From Xylophilus ampelinus (GTDB taxonomy: Bacteria; Pseudomonadota; Gammaproteobacteria; Burkholderiales; Burkholderiaceae_C), in assembly GCF_901875635.1 (NCBI RefSeq), contig NZ_CABFMN010000094.1, forward strand, positions 1 through 59,257: 59,257 bases of DNA, read 5' to 3'. This document shows positions 42,985-51,859 of this stretch, in pieces. Position 1 is the first letter of the stretch, and every line of letters starts with the position of its first letter. The notes beneath the pieces are model-generated. The model ran no database searches, was not told the origin of the DNA, and saw nothing but the letters and a program-made list of their open reading frames with translations. The translations under genes and the position numbers were made by a program.

Positions 42985-43439
42985 CGATCGAAGCCATCGT
43001 CGCTGCGGCGCGCGCCAGCCGCGACTGGGCGCCGCTGCTGGGGCTGGTGCCTTACGCACAGTTCCTCGGCATGCGCCTGGACATCCGCGGCGACCAGTTC
43101 AGCGCCTGCATGCCCTTCGACAAGAAGCTCATCGGCAACCCCGCATTGCCGGCGCTGCACGGCGGCGCTACCGGCGGCTTCCTCGAGAGCGCGGGCCTGT
43201 TCTACCTGCTGTGGGACAGGGACAGTGTCGAGCTGCCCCGAACCATCAACTTCACCTTCGAGTTCCTGCGCTCCGGCCGCCCGGTGGACACCTACGCCAG
43301 CGTGTTCATGGTCAAGCAGGGGCAACGCGTCGCGCACCTGCGCATCGAGGCCTGGCAGTCCAGCCCCGACAAGCCCATCGCCATCGGCCACGGCAATTTC
43401 ATGGTCAAGCCCGGAGCCCAACCGAAGGAAGCATCTTGA
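42981..43439 (+). CDS. PaaI-type hotdog thioesterase, second of a pair
   Basis: Hotdog thioesterase (152 aa) with NPALPALHGGATGGFLES as active-site helix. It differs substantially from its neighbour, and the two overlapping genes could encode a heteromer. A TTGA overlap (43436-43439) links it to the following SDR gene. Its position between the carboxylase block and a PECR-like reductase suggests control of CoA sequestration in this route. Confidence 0.86.
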   Translation: MTIEAIVAAARASRDWAPLLGLVPYAQFLGMRLDIRGDQFSACMPFDKKLIGNPALPALHGGATGGFLESAGLFYLLWDRDSVELPRTINFTFEFLRSGRPVDTYASVFMVKQGQRVAHLRIEAWQSSPDKPIAIGHGNFMVKPGAQPKEAS

Positions 43440-44323
43440 ACACGAGCGCCTATCGTTCCATCTACAAGCCGGGTCTGTTTGCCGGGCAGACCGTCATCGT
43501 CACCGGTGGCGGCAGCGGCATCGGCCGCTGCATCGCGCACGAGCTGGCCAGCCTGGGCGCGGCGCTCGCGCTGGTCGGCCGCAAGCTGGAGAAGCTCGAA
43601 TCCGTGCAGGCCGAGATCGCCTCTGCGGTGCCGGCCGCCAAGGTAACGCTGCATTCCTGCGACATCCGCGACGAGGCCGGCGTCAAGCAGATGGTGACCG
43701 ACGTGCTGGCCGCGCACGGCCGCATCGACGGCCTCGTCAACAACGCCGGCGGCCAGTACCCGCAGCCTGTGCGCGACATCTCGCTCAAGGGCTGGGATGC
43801 GGTGGTGCGCAACAACCTGCACGGCGGCTTCCTCGTCTCGCGCGAGGCCTACACGCAGTGGATGGAGGGCCATGGCGGCGCCATCGTCAACATCATCGCC
43901 GACATGTGGATGGGCATGCCCGGCATGGCACACAGCGGCGCCGCGCGCGCCGGCATGCTGTCGTTCACCGAGACGGCGGCCTGCGAATGGGGCCACGCGG
44001 GTGTCCGCGTCAACGCGGTGGCGCCCGGTTTCGTGGCGAGCAGCGGCTTCGACACCTACGGCCCGGAAATGAAGGCCAAGTTCCGCAGCCTGATGAAGGC
44101 CGCGCCGCTGCAGCGCTACGGCACCGAGGCCGAGGTGTCGTCGGCCGTCGTCTACCTGCTGTCGGAAGGGGCGGCCTACATCACTGGCTCGTTCATCCGC
44201 GTCGACGGCGGCGTGCCCAACGCGCGCCAGACCTGGAAGCTCGAGGAGCACAGCCGCAACCAGCCCTATGAAGGCTTCCCGCTGGCGAAGATGCCCGAGT
44301 GCCTGAAGCCAGGTGCGCCCTGA
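43436..44323 (+). CDS. PECR-like SDR (enoyl-CoA reductase type), copy C
   Basis: Third PECR-like SDR (295 aa). Start is the TTG at 43436, overlapping the thioesterase stop; the cofactor motif VTGGGSGIGR lies near residue 24. NNAGGQYPQ is present and the YxxxK motif is replaced in GMAHSGAARAGM, almost identical to the PECR segment. The tail (ARQTWKLEEHSRN) differs from copies A and B. Predicted to reduce a 2-enoyl- or 2,4-dienoyl-CoA with NADPH. The divergence from A and B argues for a separate substrate rather than redundancy. Confidence 0.85.
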   Translation: MNTSAYRSIYKPGLFAGQTVIVTGGGSGIGRCIAHELASLGAALALVGRKLEKLESVQAEIASAVPAAKVTLHSCDIRDEAGVKQMVTDVLAAHGRIDGLVNNAGGQYPQPVRDISLKGWDAVVRNNLHGGFLVSREAYTQWMEGHGGAIVNIIADMWMGMPGMAHSGAARAGMLSFTETAACEWGHAGVRVNAVAPGFVASSGFDTYGPEMKAKFRSLMKAAPLQRYGTEAEVSSAVVYLLSEGAAYITGSFIRVDGGVPNARQTWKLEEHSRNQPYEGFPLAKMPECLKPGAP

Positions 44324-44355
44324 AGCCCCCCCGCCCGCCACCCCCGGAGATCCAC

Positions 44356-44847
44356 ATGCCTACCGAAGCCCCCGCCGGCGTGCGCAGCGTTCCGTTCCGC
44401 ACGCACAACCGCACCATCACCGAGACCGACATCGTCACCTTCGTCAACGTGGTCGGGCTGCACGAGCCCTTCTTCATCGACATGGAGTACATCAAGGCCA
44501 ACATGTCGGGCAAGCACCGCAACCGCTTTGCGCCGGGGCCGATGATCATCTCAGTGGGCATGGGGCTGCTAGCGCCGACGGTCGCCGGTGTCATCGACAA
44601 GACGCTCGAGGGCCGCGAGCACGGCCCCTTCGGCGGCATGACCAGCGTCGATGCGCGCGTGAAGGGCGCGCTCTTTCCGGGCGACACCATCCACGTCGAG
44701 GGCGAGGCCTGGCTGCGCCCGCCGACATCGCGGGGCTACACCTTGATGGACCTGCGCCACCGCGTCGTCAACCAGCACGGCGAGGTGCTCGTCGACTTCA
44801 CTGAAACCATCACCTTCCTTCCCAAGGGCGCGGTCGAGTCCGAGTGA
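44356..44847 (+). CDS. MaoC-like hotdog protein
   Basis: Hotdog protein (163 aa) of the MaoC-like group, with GGAGA before the ATG at 44356. The region VGLHEPFFIDMEY takes the place of the NPxHxD hydratase motif, and RFAPGPMIIS corresponds to the second hydratase segment, so hydratase activity is plausible but less certain than for 10529 or 24489. It lies between two SDR genes with short gaps. Confidence 0.75.
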   Translation: MPTEAPAGVRSVPFRTHNRTITETDIVTFVNVVGLHEPFFIDMEYIKANMSGKHRNRFAPGPMIISVGMGLLAPTVAGVIDKTLEGREHGPFGGMTSVDARVKGALFPGDTIHVEGEAWLRPPTSRGYTLMDLRHRVVNQHGEVLVDFTETITFLPKGAVESE

Positions 44848-44857
44848 GGGTGCTGCG

Positions 44858-45646
44858 ATGAGCCGCCGCTTCGAAGGCCGCGTGGCGATCGTCACCGCCG
44901 CCGGTTCGGGCATCGGGGCCGCCACCGCGAAGCGGCTGGCCGCCGAGGGTGCGCCGCTCGTCATCGCCGATCTCAGCGGCACGCGCGCCCGCGCCACGGC
45001 CGACGCCATCGCCGCCGCGGGCGGCGAGGTCGCCTGGCTCAAGATGGACGCCGCCGAGCCGGCCGCCGTCGAGGCCACCGTCGCGCTCGCGCTGCAACGC
45101 TGGGGCCGGCTCGACGTGCTCGTCAACAATGCCGGCCATGGCGAGCCGGCGCTGCTGTGCGACACCACGCTCGATTCGTGGAACCGCACGCTCGCGGTCA
45201 CGCTCACCAGCGTGTTCCTCGGCCTGAAGCACGCGCTGCCGGTGATGCGCCGGCAGGGCCGCGGCGCGGTGGTCAACACGGCCTCGGTGTCGGGCATCGC
45301 CGGCGACATCGGCATGCCGGCGTACAACGCGGCCAAGGCCGGCGTCGTGAACCTCACGCGCGCCGCGGCGCTGGAGTGCGCCGGGCAGGGCATCCGCGTC
45401 AACTGCGTCTGCCCGGGCGGCATCGACACGCGGGTGACGCAGATCCTGGCTGGCGACCGCGCCGACGAATTGCGCCGCACGATGGCCGCAGTGCACCCGC
45501 TGCAGCGCATGGGCAGCGCCGAGGAGATCGCGGCGGTGATCGCCTTCCTGGCCTCCGACGAGGCTGCCTTTATCACCGGCGCCGCGCTGGTGGCCGACGG
45601 CGGGCTCACCGCCGCCAGCGGGCTGCCGCCCTACGTCACCCTCTGA
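44858..45646 (+). CDS. classical SDR-family oxidoreductase
   Basis: Short-chain dehydrogenase (262 aa) with complete motifs: TAAGSGIGAA, NNAGHG, Ser in NTASVSG and Tyr/Lys in AYNAAKAG. This makes it a likely NAD(P)-dependent 3-hydroxyacyl-CoA or alcohol dehydrogenase, unlike the three PECR-like members. It follows the hotdog gene by 10 bases and precedes an acyl-CoA dehydrogenase by 10 bases. Confidence 0.9.
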   Translation: MSRRFEGRVAIVTAAGSGIGAATAKRLAAEGAPLVIADLSGTRARATADAIAAAGGEVAWLKMDAAEPAAVEATVALALQRWGRLDVLVNNAGHGEPALLCDTTLDSWNRTLAVTLTSVFLGLKHALPVMRRQGRGAVVNTASVSGIAGDIGMPAYNAAKAGVVNLTRAAALECAGQGIRVNCVCPGGIDTRVTQILAGDRADELRRTMAAVHPLQRMGSAEEIAAVIAFLASDEAAFITGAALVADGGLTAASGLPPYVTL

Positions 45647-45656
45647 CAAGCCGCCC

Positions 45657-46814
45657 ATGCCGATCGACTTCTCGTTCACCGAAGAGCAGAACCTGCTGCG
45701 CGACAGCGTGCGCGCGATGCTCAACCGCATCGCCACGCCCGAGTACGTCCGTCGCTGCGACCAGGAGCCGCGCTACCCGAGCGAGCTCTACGACGCCTAC
45801 GTCGAGATGGGCCTGCTGCGCATGCCCTTCCCCGAGGCGGCGGGCGGCCTGGGCGGCAGCGTGATCGACTTCGCCATCATTGCCGAGGAACTCGGCCGCA
45901 AGAGCTACGACTTCCTGGGCGCCTACGGCACCTGCGTCTTCAACGGCCTGAACATCCTCCACAACGGCACCGAGGCGCAGCGCCAGCACTGGCTGCCGCG
46001 GCTGCTGGACGGCCGCATCAAGATGTCGATCTCGATGACTGAGCCGGGCGCGGGCTCGGACGCCGGCGCCATGCGCACCAGCGCGCGGCGCGACGGCGAG
46101 CACTGGGTCATCAACGGCCAGAAGGTCTTCTCGACCGGCGCCGGCGCCGAGCGCAACGTCATCAACCTGTATGCGCGCAGCAAGCCCGAGGGGCCGCACC
46201 AGGAAGCGCTGTCGCTGTTCCTCGTCGACAAGGACACGCCCGGCATCACGCTGCGCAAGCTCGACACGCTGGGCCGCCGCGCGCTCGGTACCTACGAAGT
46301 CTTCTTCGACGACGTGCGGGTGCCGGCCGACCGGTTGGTGGGCGAGCCGCACAAGGGCTGGGGCTACATGCTCGCGGGCCTGCAGCTCGAGCGGCTGATG
46401 ACGGCGGCCGGCTATGCCGGCGGCGCGCAGGCGGCGGTGGACCTGGCGCTCGCCTACGCCAAGGAGCGCCAGCAGTTCGGCAAGCCGATCGGCAGCTTCC
46501 AGGCGATCGCCCACATGCTGGCCGACATGCAGACCGCAGTGGACGCGAGCCGCATGCTGCTGTGGCGCGCCGCCTGGCAGCTCGAACGCGGCGAAGACGC
46601 GCTGATGGCGATCTCGCAGGCCAAGCTGTTCGGCTCGGAGGCCTACGCGAACATCGCCAACCAGGGCATGCAGATCATGGGTGGCTACGGCTACATCATG
46701 GAGTTCGACATGCAGCGCCACTACCGCGACGCGCGCGCCACCACCATCACGGCCGGCACCTCGCAGATGCAGCGCAACCTGATCGCCGGGCTGATGGGCC
46801 TGAAGACGAAGTAG
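45657..46814 (+). CDS. acyl-CoA dehydrogenase family protein
   Basis: Acyl-CoA dehydrogenase (385 aa), ATG at 45657 with a weak ribosome site, probably coupled to the SDR 10 bases upstream. Motifs are MTEPGAGSDAG, INGQKVFSTGAGAE and ERQQFGKPIG. The medium-chain Glu is replaced by Ala (TITAGTSQMQ), while helix G has LQLERLM. The C-terminal GGYGYIMEFDMQR is typical of the family. A 153-base gap follows. Confidence 0.9.
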   Translation: MPIDFSFTEEQNLLRDSVRAMLNRIATPEYVRRCDQEPRYPSELYDAYVEMGLLRMPFPEAAGGLGGSVIDFAIIAEELGRKSYDFLGAYGTCVFNGLNILHNGTEAQRQHWLPRLLDGRIKMSISMTEPGAGSDAGAMRTSARRDGEHWVINGQKVFSTGAGAERNVINLYARSKPEGPHQEALSLFLVDKDTPGITLRKLDTLGRRALGTYEVFFDDVRVPADRLVGEPHKGWGYMLAGLQLERLMTAAGYAGGAQAAVDLALAYAKERQQFGKPIGSFQAIAHMLADMQTAVDASRMLLWRAAWQLERGEDALMAISQAKLFGSEAYANIANQGMQIMGGYGYIMEFDMQRHYRDARATTITAGTSQMQRNLIAGLMGLKTK

Positions 46815-46836
46815 CAGCCCGAGTGAGAAGCGGCGC

Positions 46837-46971
46837 ATGGGGTTCGACCGGAACGACGAGCAAGGCCAGCGGCGCCACGCGCGCATGCGCCGACCCGCCG
46901 GTGGCACCGCACCGATGCAGAGCACCGCCGCCAGCCACATGGTCGACAGCCGCAGCAGGAGCACCCGATGA
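46837..46971 (+). CDS. possible 44-aa ORF in intergenic gap, unrecognised
   Basis: A small frame (ATG at 46837, TGA at 46969-46971) fills most of the gap between a dehydrogenase and a crotonase gene and overlaps the latter's start by 4 bases. It encodes a basic, Arg/Ser-rich peptide with three internal Met. No ribosome site is seen upstream and no family is recognised. It is probably a remnant or chance frame; listed because the overlap is of the kind used for coupling here. Confidence 0.15.
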   Translation: MGFDRNDEQGQRRHARMRRPAGGTAPMQSTAASHMVDSRSRSTR

Positions 46972-47738
46972 CCGTCCGCGTCGAACGCGAGGGCGCGCTC
47001 GCCCTCGTCACCCTGGCCCGGCCCGAGCGGCTGAACGCGCTGACGCCGGAGATGATGGAGCAGCTCGCCGAGGCCACCACCACGTTGCAGCAGGACCGCG
47101 GCGTGCGCGCCGTGCTGCTGTGCGGCGAGGGCCGCGCGTTCTGCGCCGGCGCCGACGTGGGCACGATGAAGGGCCTGGACGTGCTGTCGGGCCGCCAGCG
47201 CATCCAGCGCGCGCACCGCGTCATCGCGGGCCTGGCGAACATGGACAAGCCGGTGATCGCCGCGGTGCGGGGCGCCGCGGTGGGCGTGGGCTGGAGCCTC
47301 GCCCTGGCCTGTGACCTGATCCTCGCCTCGGAGAACGCGAGCTTCAGCCTCGTGTTCAAGAAGATCGGTCTGGCGCCCGATGGCGCGGCGGCCTACTTCC
47401 TGACGCAGTACATCGGTGTGCTGCGCGCGCGCGAGCTGATGATGAGCGCGCGCAAGGTGCCGGCGGCCGAGGCGTGCGCGCTCGGCATGGTCAACGAGGT
47501 GCTGGCCGACGACCAGCTCGATGCGCGCGCGCTCGATCTCGCGCGCGAACTCGCCGAATCGGCCACCTTCGCGCTGGCGATGGGCAAGCGCATGTTCCGC
47601 GCCTCGATGCAGCCGAGCCTGGAAGCCTTTCTCGACCTTGAGGCGCACGTGCAGGGCCTGGTGCTGCAGAGCGACGACCGCAAGGAGGGCGTGGCGGCCT
47701 TCCTGGCAAAGCGCAAGGCCAACTTCGTCGGCCATTGA
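46968..47738 (+). CDS. crotonase-fold protein, PaaG/isomerase-like
   Basis: Crotonase-fold protein (256 aa) with AGGAG at 46957-46961 before the ATG. CAGADVGTMK forms the oxyanion hole. Both hydratase glutamates are missing: the first position reads GVGWSLALACD and the second SLVFKKIGLAPDG. The latter resembles PaaG-type ring-opening isomerases, whose Asp follows the Pro (IGLAPD). So double-bond isomerisation or another reaction is more likely than hydration. Confidence 0.87.
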   Translation: MTVRVEREGALALVTLARPERLNALTPEMMEQLAEATTTLQQDRGVRAVLLCGEGRAFCAGADVGTMKGLDVLSGRQRIQRAHRVIAGLANMDKPVIAAVRGAAVGVGWSLALACDLILASENASFSLVFKKIGLAPDGAAAYFLTQYIGVLRARELMMSARKVPAAEACALGMVNEVLADDQLDARALDLARELAESATFALAMGKRMFRASMQPSLEAFLDLEAHVQGLVLQSDDRKEGVAAFLAKRKANFVGH

Positions 47739-47758
47739 CCCCATCACGGAAGACGCCC

Positions 47759-48931
47759 ATGTTCCAGCTCGACCCCGACCTCGAAGCCTTCCGCCAGGAC
47801 ATCCGCAAGACCGCCGAGCGCGCCTTCGCCGCCAAGGCCGCGTACTGGGACGAGAAGGAAGAGTTCCCAACCGAGAACCGCGACCTGCTCGCCAGGCTCG
47901 GCTACCTCGGCATGGTCATCCCCGAGGCCTACGGCGGCTCGGGCGCGCCGGTGATCCAGGGCACCATCCTGCTGGAGGAAGTGGCGCGCGTGTGCTTCAA
48001 CACCGCGCTGGTGGCGCAGATCGCCATCAACGGGCCGTCGCGCGCCATTGCCATCATGGCCAGCGACGCGCAGAAGCAGCGCTGGCTGCCCGGCTGCGTC
48101 AGCGGCGAGCACAGCTTCGCCATCGGCATCAGCGAGCCTGGCGCCGGCTCGGCGATGACCGACATGGTGACCTCGGCCACGCCCAACGGCGACCACGTCT
48201 TGCTGCACGGGCAGAAGGCTTATTGCACCGGCGGCCACCTGGCCACGCACGTCTTCGTGTTCGCGCGCTGGGGCAAGACGCACGGGCCCAAGGGCATCGG
48301 CGCGCTGGTGGTCGAGCGCGGCACCCCGGGCTTCGAGGTCGGCCACCCCGAGCGAAAGATGGGCGGGCGCGGCATGCCCGAAGTCGAGCTGTTCTTCGAC
48401 CGCTGCCGCGTGCCGCGTGCCAACGTCATCATGGAAGGCGACCCGAACTCCACGCGCAGCTTCAAGCGCCTGATGAGTTCGTTTGGCCCCGAGCGCGTGG
48501 GCAACGCCGCCATGTGCCTGGGCGTGGCGCAGGCCGCCTATGAAGCCGCCAAGGCTTACTCGCAGCAGCGCGAGCAGTTCGGTCGCCCGATCTGCGAGTT
48601 CCAGGGACTGCAGTGGAAGATTGCCGACATGGCGGTGCAGATCCACGCCGCGCGGCTGATGATCTACCGTGCCGCCACCCACCTGGTGGACGGCTTTCCC
48701 GACCCGCTGGAAGCGGCGATGGCCAAGCTTTACGCCAACGAGATGGTGCAGCGCGTCACGAACGAGGCGCTGCAGATCCACGGCCACGCTGGCTTCACTC
48801 GCGCGCTGCCGCTGGAGCGCATGGTGCGCGACTCGCGCGGCTTCGCGCTCGGCGGCGGCACCACCGAGATCCTGCGCAACACCATCGCGTCGATGGTGTA
48901 CGGGCGCGCGTTCGACCAGCGGCGCGGCTGA
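47759..48931 (+). CDS. acyl-CoA dehydrogenase family protein
   Basis: Acyl-CoA dehydrogenase (390 aa). The ATG at 47759 is preferred over one eight codons upstream that overlaps the crotonase stop. Middle-domain motif GISEPGAGSAMTD is unusual in having SAMTD after the Gly-Ser. C-terminal motifs are REQFGRPI and HGHAGFTRALPLERMVRDSRG. Medium-chain Glu position is Gly (LGGGTTEIL), with a helix-G pair GPERVGN. Followed by a ligase gene after 52 bases, so the pair may handle one acid from activation to first oxidation. Confidence 0.9.
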   Translation: MFQLDPDLEAFRQDIRKTAERAFAAKAAYWDEKEEFPTENRDLLARLGYLGMVIPEAYGGSGAPVIQGTILLEEVARVCFNTALVAQIAINGPSRAIAIMASDAQKQRWLPGCVSGEHSFAIGISEPGAGSAMTDMVTSATPNGDHVLLHGQKAYCTGGHLATHVFVFARWGKTHGPKGIGALVVERGTPGFEVGHPERKMGGRGMPEVELFFDRCRVPRANVIMEGDPNSTRSFKRLMSSFGPERVGNAAMCLGVAQAAYEAAKAYSQQREQFGRPICEFQGLQWKIADMAVQIHAARLMIYRAATHLVDGFPDPLEAAMAKLYANEMVQRVTNEALQIHGHAGFTRALPLERMVRDSRGFALGGGTTEILRNTIASMVYGRAFDQRRG

Positions 48932-48983
48932 AGAAGCAGACCGTCACCGCCCCCGAGTTTCATCAGCGAAAGGAGACGAGACC

Positions 48984-50585
48984 ATGGTGACAGACCTTGA
49001 GATGAACCTGCTGCACCGGCAGAACCTGGGCGACAGTCTGCGGCGTTCTGCCCGCGGCGTCGGCGACAAGACCGCGATCCACTTCTACACCGCGCAAGGC
49101 GAGCACAGCGAGGTCAGCTACGCCTCGCTGGACCGCATGGCCAACGTGGTGGCCAACAACCTCATGCGGCGTGGCGTCGCCAAGGGCGACAAGCTCGCCG
49201 CGATGTCCCGCAACAGCGTGGAGTTCCTGGTGCTGGGCTACGCGGCAAACCGCATCGGTGCGTGGTTCGTGCCGATCAACTTCATGCTGCAGCCGGCCGA
49301 TGTGCGCCACCTGGTCGAGTTCTCCGAAGCGAAGTGGTTCTTCGTCGAAGACGCGCTGCTGGGCAACCTCGCCTCGGTGATCGACCGGATGACGGGCGTT
49401 CGGCAGTTCGTGCAGTTCGGCAAGACGGCGCCGGCCGGCTTCATGGCCTTTGCCGAACTGCTGCAGGGGCCCGACGACGAGCCGCAGGTGCTGATCGACA
49501 GCGACGACGTGGCCACGATGCTGTTCACCAGCGGCACCGAGTCCGCGCCCAAGGGCGTGCTGACGACGCATGCCAATTACCACGCGGCGCACCTGAGCTG
49601 GATGCTGAATGCGGGCTTCGACCGCAGCGAGGTCTTCCTGCTCAGCATCCCGTTGATCCACACTGCGGCTTTCCTGCTCTCCACGCTATGCCTGACGAAC
49701 CAGATGACGATCGTCATGACACAGACACCCCAGCCGCCGCAGATGATCGATCTCATCGAGCGACATCAGATCACGAGCACGGCATTGCCGCCCACGCTGT
49801 ACGTGGCGATGGTGGCCTGCCCGAACTTCCGCACCCGCCGCCTGGACAGCATGCGCAAGCTGATGAGCTGGGCCTCGACGATCCCCAAGGCCATGGTCGA
49901 CGGCTGGATGGAGGCGGCGCCGCACGCGCGGCTGCACTCGGTGCAGGGCATGACCGAATCGACCGCGGCGGCCTACACCACGGGCAGCGTGCGCAGCTGG
50001 GCCGAGATGCCCAACGGCGACGGGCGCTGGGTCGGCACGCTCACTGCGTTCGGTGCCGACGTGCGCCTGGTCGACGACGACGATCGCGACGTGCCGCCCG
50101 GCGTGGCCGGCGAACAGATCGTGCGCGGGCCGATCGTCATGAAGGGCTACTACAAGAACGACGAAGCCAACGCGCGCGCGCTGCGCGGCGGCTGGTTCCG
50201 CACCGGCGACGTGCTGTTCCGCGACGAGGCGGGCAACTACTACTTCGCCGATCGCAAGAAGGACATGATCAAGAGCGGCGGCGAGAACGTCTACTGCCAG
50301 GAGGTGGAGAGCGTGCTCGGCACCCACCCGGCGGTGCTGCAGTGCGCGGTGTTCGGGCTGCCCGACGAGCGCTGGGGCGAATCGGTCACGGCTGCGGTCA
50401 TCTTGCGTCCGGGGGTGCAGGTGGAAGAGGCCGAGCTCGTCGCCCACTGCCGCGACAAGCTCGCCGGTTTCAAGACGCCCAAGCGGGTGTTCTTCCGCAC
50501 CTCGATGCCGATCAGCGCGGCCAACAAGCTGCTCAAGCGCGAGTTGAAGGCGGAGTACGCCAATGCGAACGCGACCGCTTCATGA
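48984..50585 (+). CDS. AMP-forming acyl-CoA ligase, variant P-loop
   Basis: ANL-superfamily ligase (533 aa), with AGGAGA at 48971-48976. The adenylation loop reads TSGTESAPKG, changed from the common TSGTTGxPKG. VQGMTES, RTGDVLFRDEAG and DRKKDMIKSGGENVYCQEVE are in place. The C-terminal Lys occurs in SAANKLLKREL. It lies 52 bases downstream of an acyl-CoA dehydrogenase gene and upstream of a metallo-beta-lactamase-fold gene. It probably activates a branched or alicyclic carboxylic acid; not a FadD15-type long form. Confidence 0.9.
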   Translation: MVTDLEMNLLHRQNLGDSLRRSARGVGDKTAIHFYTAQGEHSEVSYASLDRMANVVANNLMRRGVAKGDKLAAMSRNSVEFLVLGYAANRIGAWFVPINFMLQPADVRHLVEFSEAKWFFVEDALLGNLASVIDRMTGVRQFVQFGKTAPAGFMAFAELLQGPDDEPQVLIDSDDVATMLFTSGTESAPKGVLTTHANYHAAHLSWMLNAGFDRSEVFLLSIPLIHTAAFLLSTLCLTNQMTIVMTQTPQPPQMIDLIERHQITSTALPPTLYVAMVACPNFRTRRLDSMRKLMSWASTIPKAMVDGWMEAAPHARLHSVQGMTESTAAAYTTGSVRSWAEMPNGDGRWVGTLTAFGADVRLVDDDDRDVPPGVAGEQIVRGPIVMKGYYKNDEANARALRGGWFRTGDVLFRDEAGNYYFADRKKDMIKSGGENVYCQEVESVLGTHPAVLQCAVFGLPDERWGESVTAAVILRPGVQVEEAELVAHCRDKLAGFKTPKRVFFRTSMPISAANKLLKRELKAEYANANATAS

Positions 50586-50591
50586 ACCGTT

Positions 50592-50606
50592 GACCGACGT
50601 CCGGTC
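50592..50606. promoter_or_regulatory. ACGT-containing inverted repeat
   Basis: GACCG-ACGTC-CGGTC is a 5-bp inverted repeat with a 5-base spacer in the 161-base gap before the metallo-beta-lactamase-fold gene, 7 bases after the ligase stop. Read as 14 bases (50592-50605) it matches AACnnACGTnnGTT at 8 of 10 defined positions. It could be an additional regulator site or a small stem; unproven. Confidence 0.35.
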
Positions 50607-50746
50607 GTTCGGGGGTGCACCGCGCGCGACGAAGCCGCAGGTGCGTTTCCGGGCACCTGGAGGAGTACCGGAGTGATCACGAACGACAGGATCTAGCGGC
50701 CAGTGCGGACGCCGCGCAACCCGCTTCGACTTCCACCCACGAGACC

Positions 50747-51820
50747 ATGAGCACATCCTCCTCTGCCCCAGCCACCGCCAACGCCAGACCGACGCTCGTC
50801 TACCCCTTCGAGTCGCCGCCCGCGCCCGGCGTTGCGCTGTCGGTGGCACCCGGCGTGATGTGGCTCCGCATGCCCATGCCGATGCAGCTGAACCACATCA
50901 ACCTGTGGGCGATCGAGGATGGCGACAGCTGGGCGGTGGTGGACACCGGCATGCGCACCGACGAGACGCTGGCCGCCTGGCGGCAACTGCTGGCCGCGGG
51001 CGACGACGGCCGGCGGATCGGCCGCGTCTTCGTCACCCACATGCATCCCGACCATGTCGGCATGGCCGGCTGGCTGACTCGGAAGTTCGACTGCCAGCTG
51101 TGGATGACCAAGACGGAGTACCTGAACTGCCGCGTGCTGGCGGCCGACACCGGCCGCGAGGCCCCAACCGACGCGATCCGCTTCTACCGTCGCGCCGGCT
51201 GGGGCGAAGCCGCGATCGAAGACTACCGCGCCCGCTTCGGCAAGTTCGGCCAGTTCATTCACGCGCTGCCCGACAGCTACCGCCGTATCCGCGACGGCGA
51301 GACGCTGCGCATCGGCGAGCATGACTGGCGCATCGTCGTCGGCAACGGCCACTCGCCCGAGCACGCCTGCCTGCATTGCCCTGAGTTGAAGCTGCTGATC
51401 AGCGGCGACCAGGTGCTGCCGCGCATCTCGTCGAACGTGTCGGTGTATCCCACCGAGCCTGAGGCCGATCCGATGTCCGACTGGCTGGCGTCGATCGAGA
51501 AGATCAAGGCCGAGGTACCGGACGACGTGCTGGTGCTGCCGGCGCACAACGAGCCCTTCCGCGGCCTGCATGCGCGGCTGGACTACCTGGCCCAGGGGCA
51601 CCACCGCTCGCTGGCGCGGCTGCTGAAGACGCTGGACCAGCCCAGGCGCGTGATCGACGTGTTCGGTGCGCTGTTCGCACGCGCCATCGACCCCGCCGAG
51701 GGCAGCATGCAGCTCGGCCTGGCCAGCGGCGAGAGCATGGCCAGTCTGAACTACCTGCTCAACCGCGGCGAGCTGCGGCGCGAGTTCGACGCCGACGGCG
51801 TGGCCTGGTACCGCCGCTGA
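50747..51820 (+). CDS. metallo-beta-lactamase-fold hydrolase
   Basis: MBL-fold protein (357 aa) with the zinc motif THMHPDHVGMAG near residue 97, GNGHSPEHA downstream, and the later metal Asp in LISGDQVLPR and His in LPAHNEPF. Such proteins in acyl-CoA clusters often act as thioester or ester hydrolases, but the family is very broad. A C-terminal extension of about 90 residues (after LPAHNEPFRGLH) is helical in character. I use ATG at 50747; the frame extends upstream without homology. It is the last gene of the long plus-strand series and converges with a CoA-transferase gene. Confidence 0.85.
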   Translation: MSTSSSAPATANARPTLVYPFESPPAPGVALSVAPGVMWLRMPMPMQLNHINLWAIEDGDSWAVVDTGMRTDETLAAWRQLLAAGDDGRRIGRVFVTHMHPDHVGMAGWLTRKFDCQLWMTKTEYLNCRVLAADTGREAPTDAIRFYRRAGWGEAAIEDYRARFGKFGQFIHALPDSYRRIRDGETLRIGEHDWRIVVGNGHSPEHACLHCPELKLLISGDQVLPRISSNVSVYPTEPEADPMSDWLASIEKIKAEVPDDVLVLPAHNEPFRGLHARLDYLAQGHHRSLARLLKTLDQPRRVIDVFGALFARAIDPAEGSMQLGLASGESMASLNYLLNRGELRREFDADGVAWYRR

Positions 51821-51840
51821 GGCCGTCGGTCGAGTGTGTG

Positions 51841-51859
51841 CGCCGGCGCTACGCCGGCG
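51841..51859. terminator. hairpin between convergent genes, stop codon in loop
   Basis: CGCCGGCG-CTA-CGCCGGCG is a perfect 8-bp stem with a 3-base loop. It lies 21 bases after the metallo-beta-lactamase-fold gene stop, and its loop CTA is the stop codon (TAG) of the minus-strand CoA-transferase. No T-run follows; probably a weak bidirectional terminator or 3'-end stabiliser. Confidence 0.5.
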
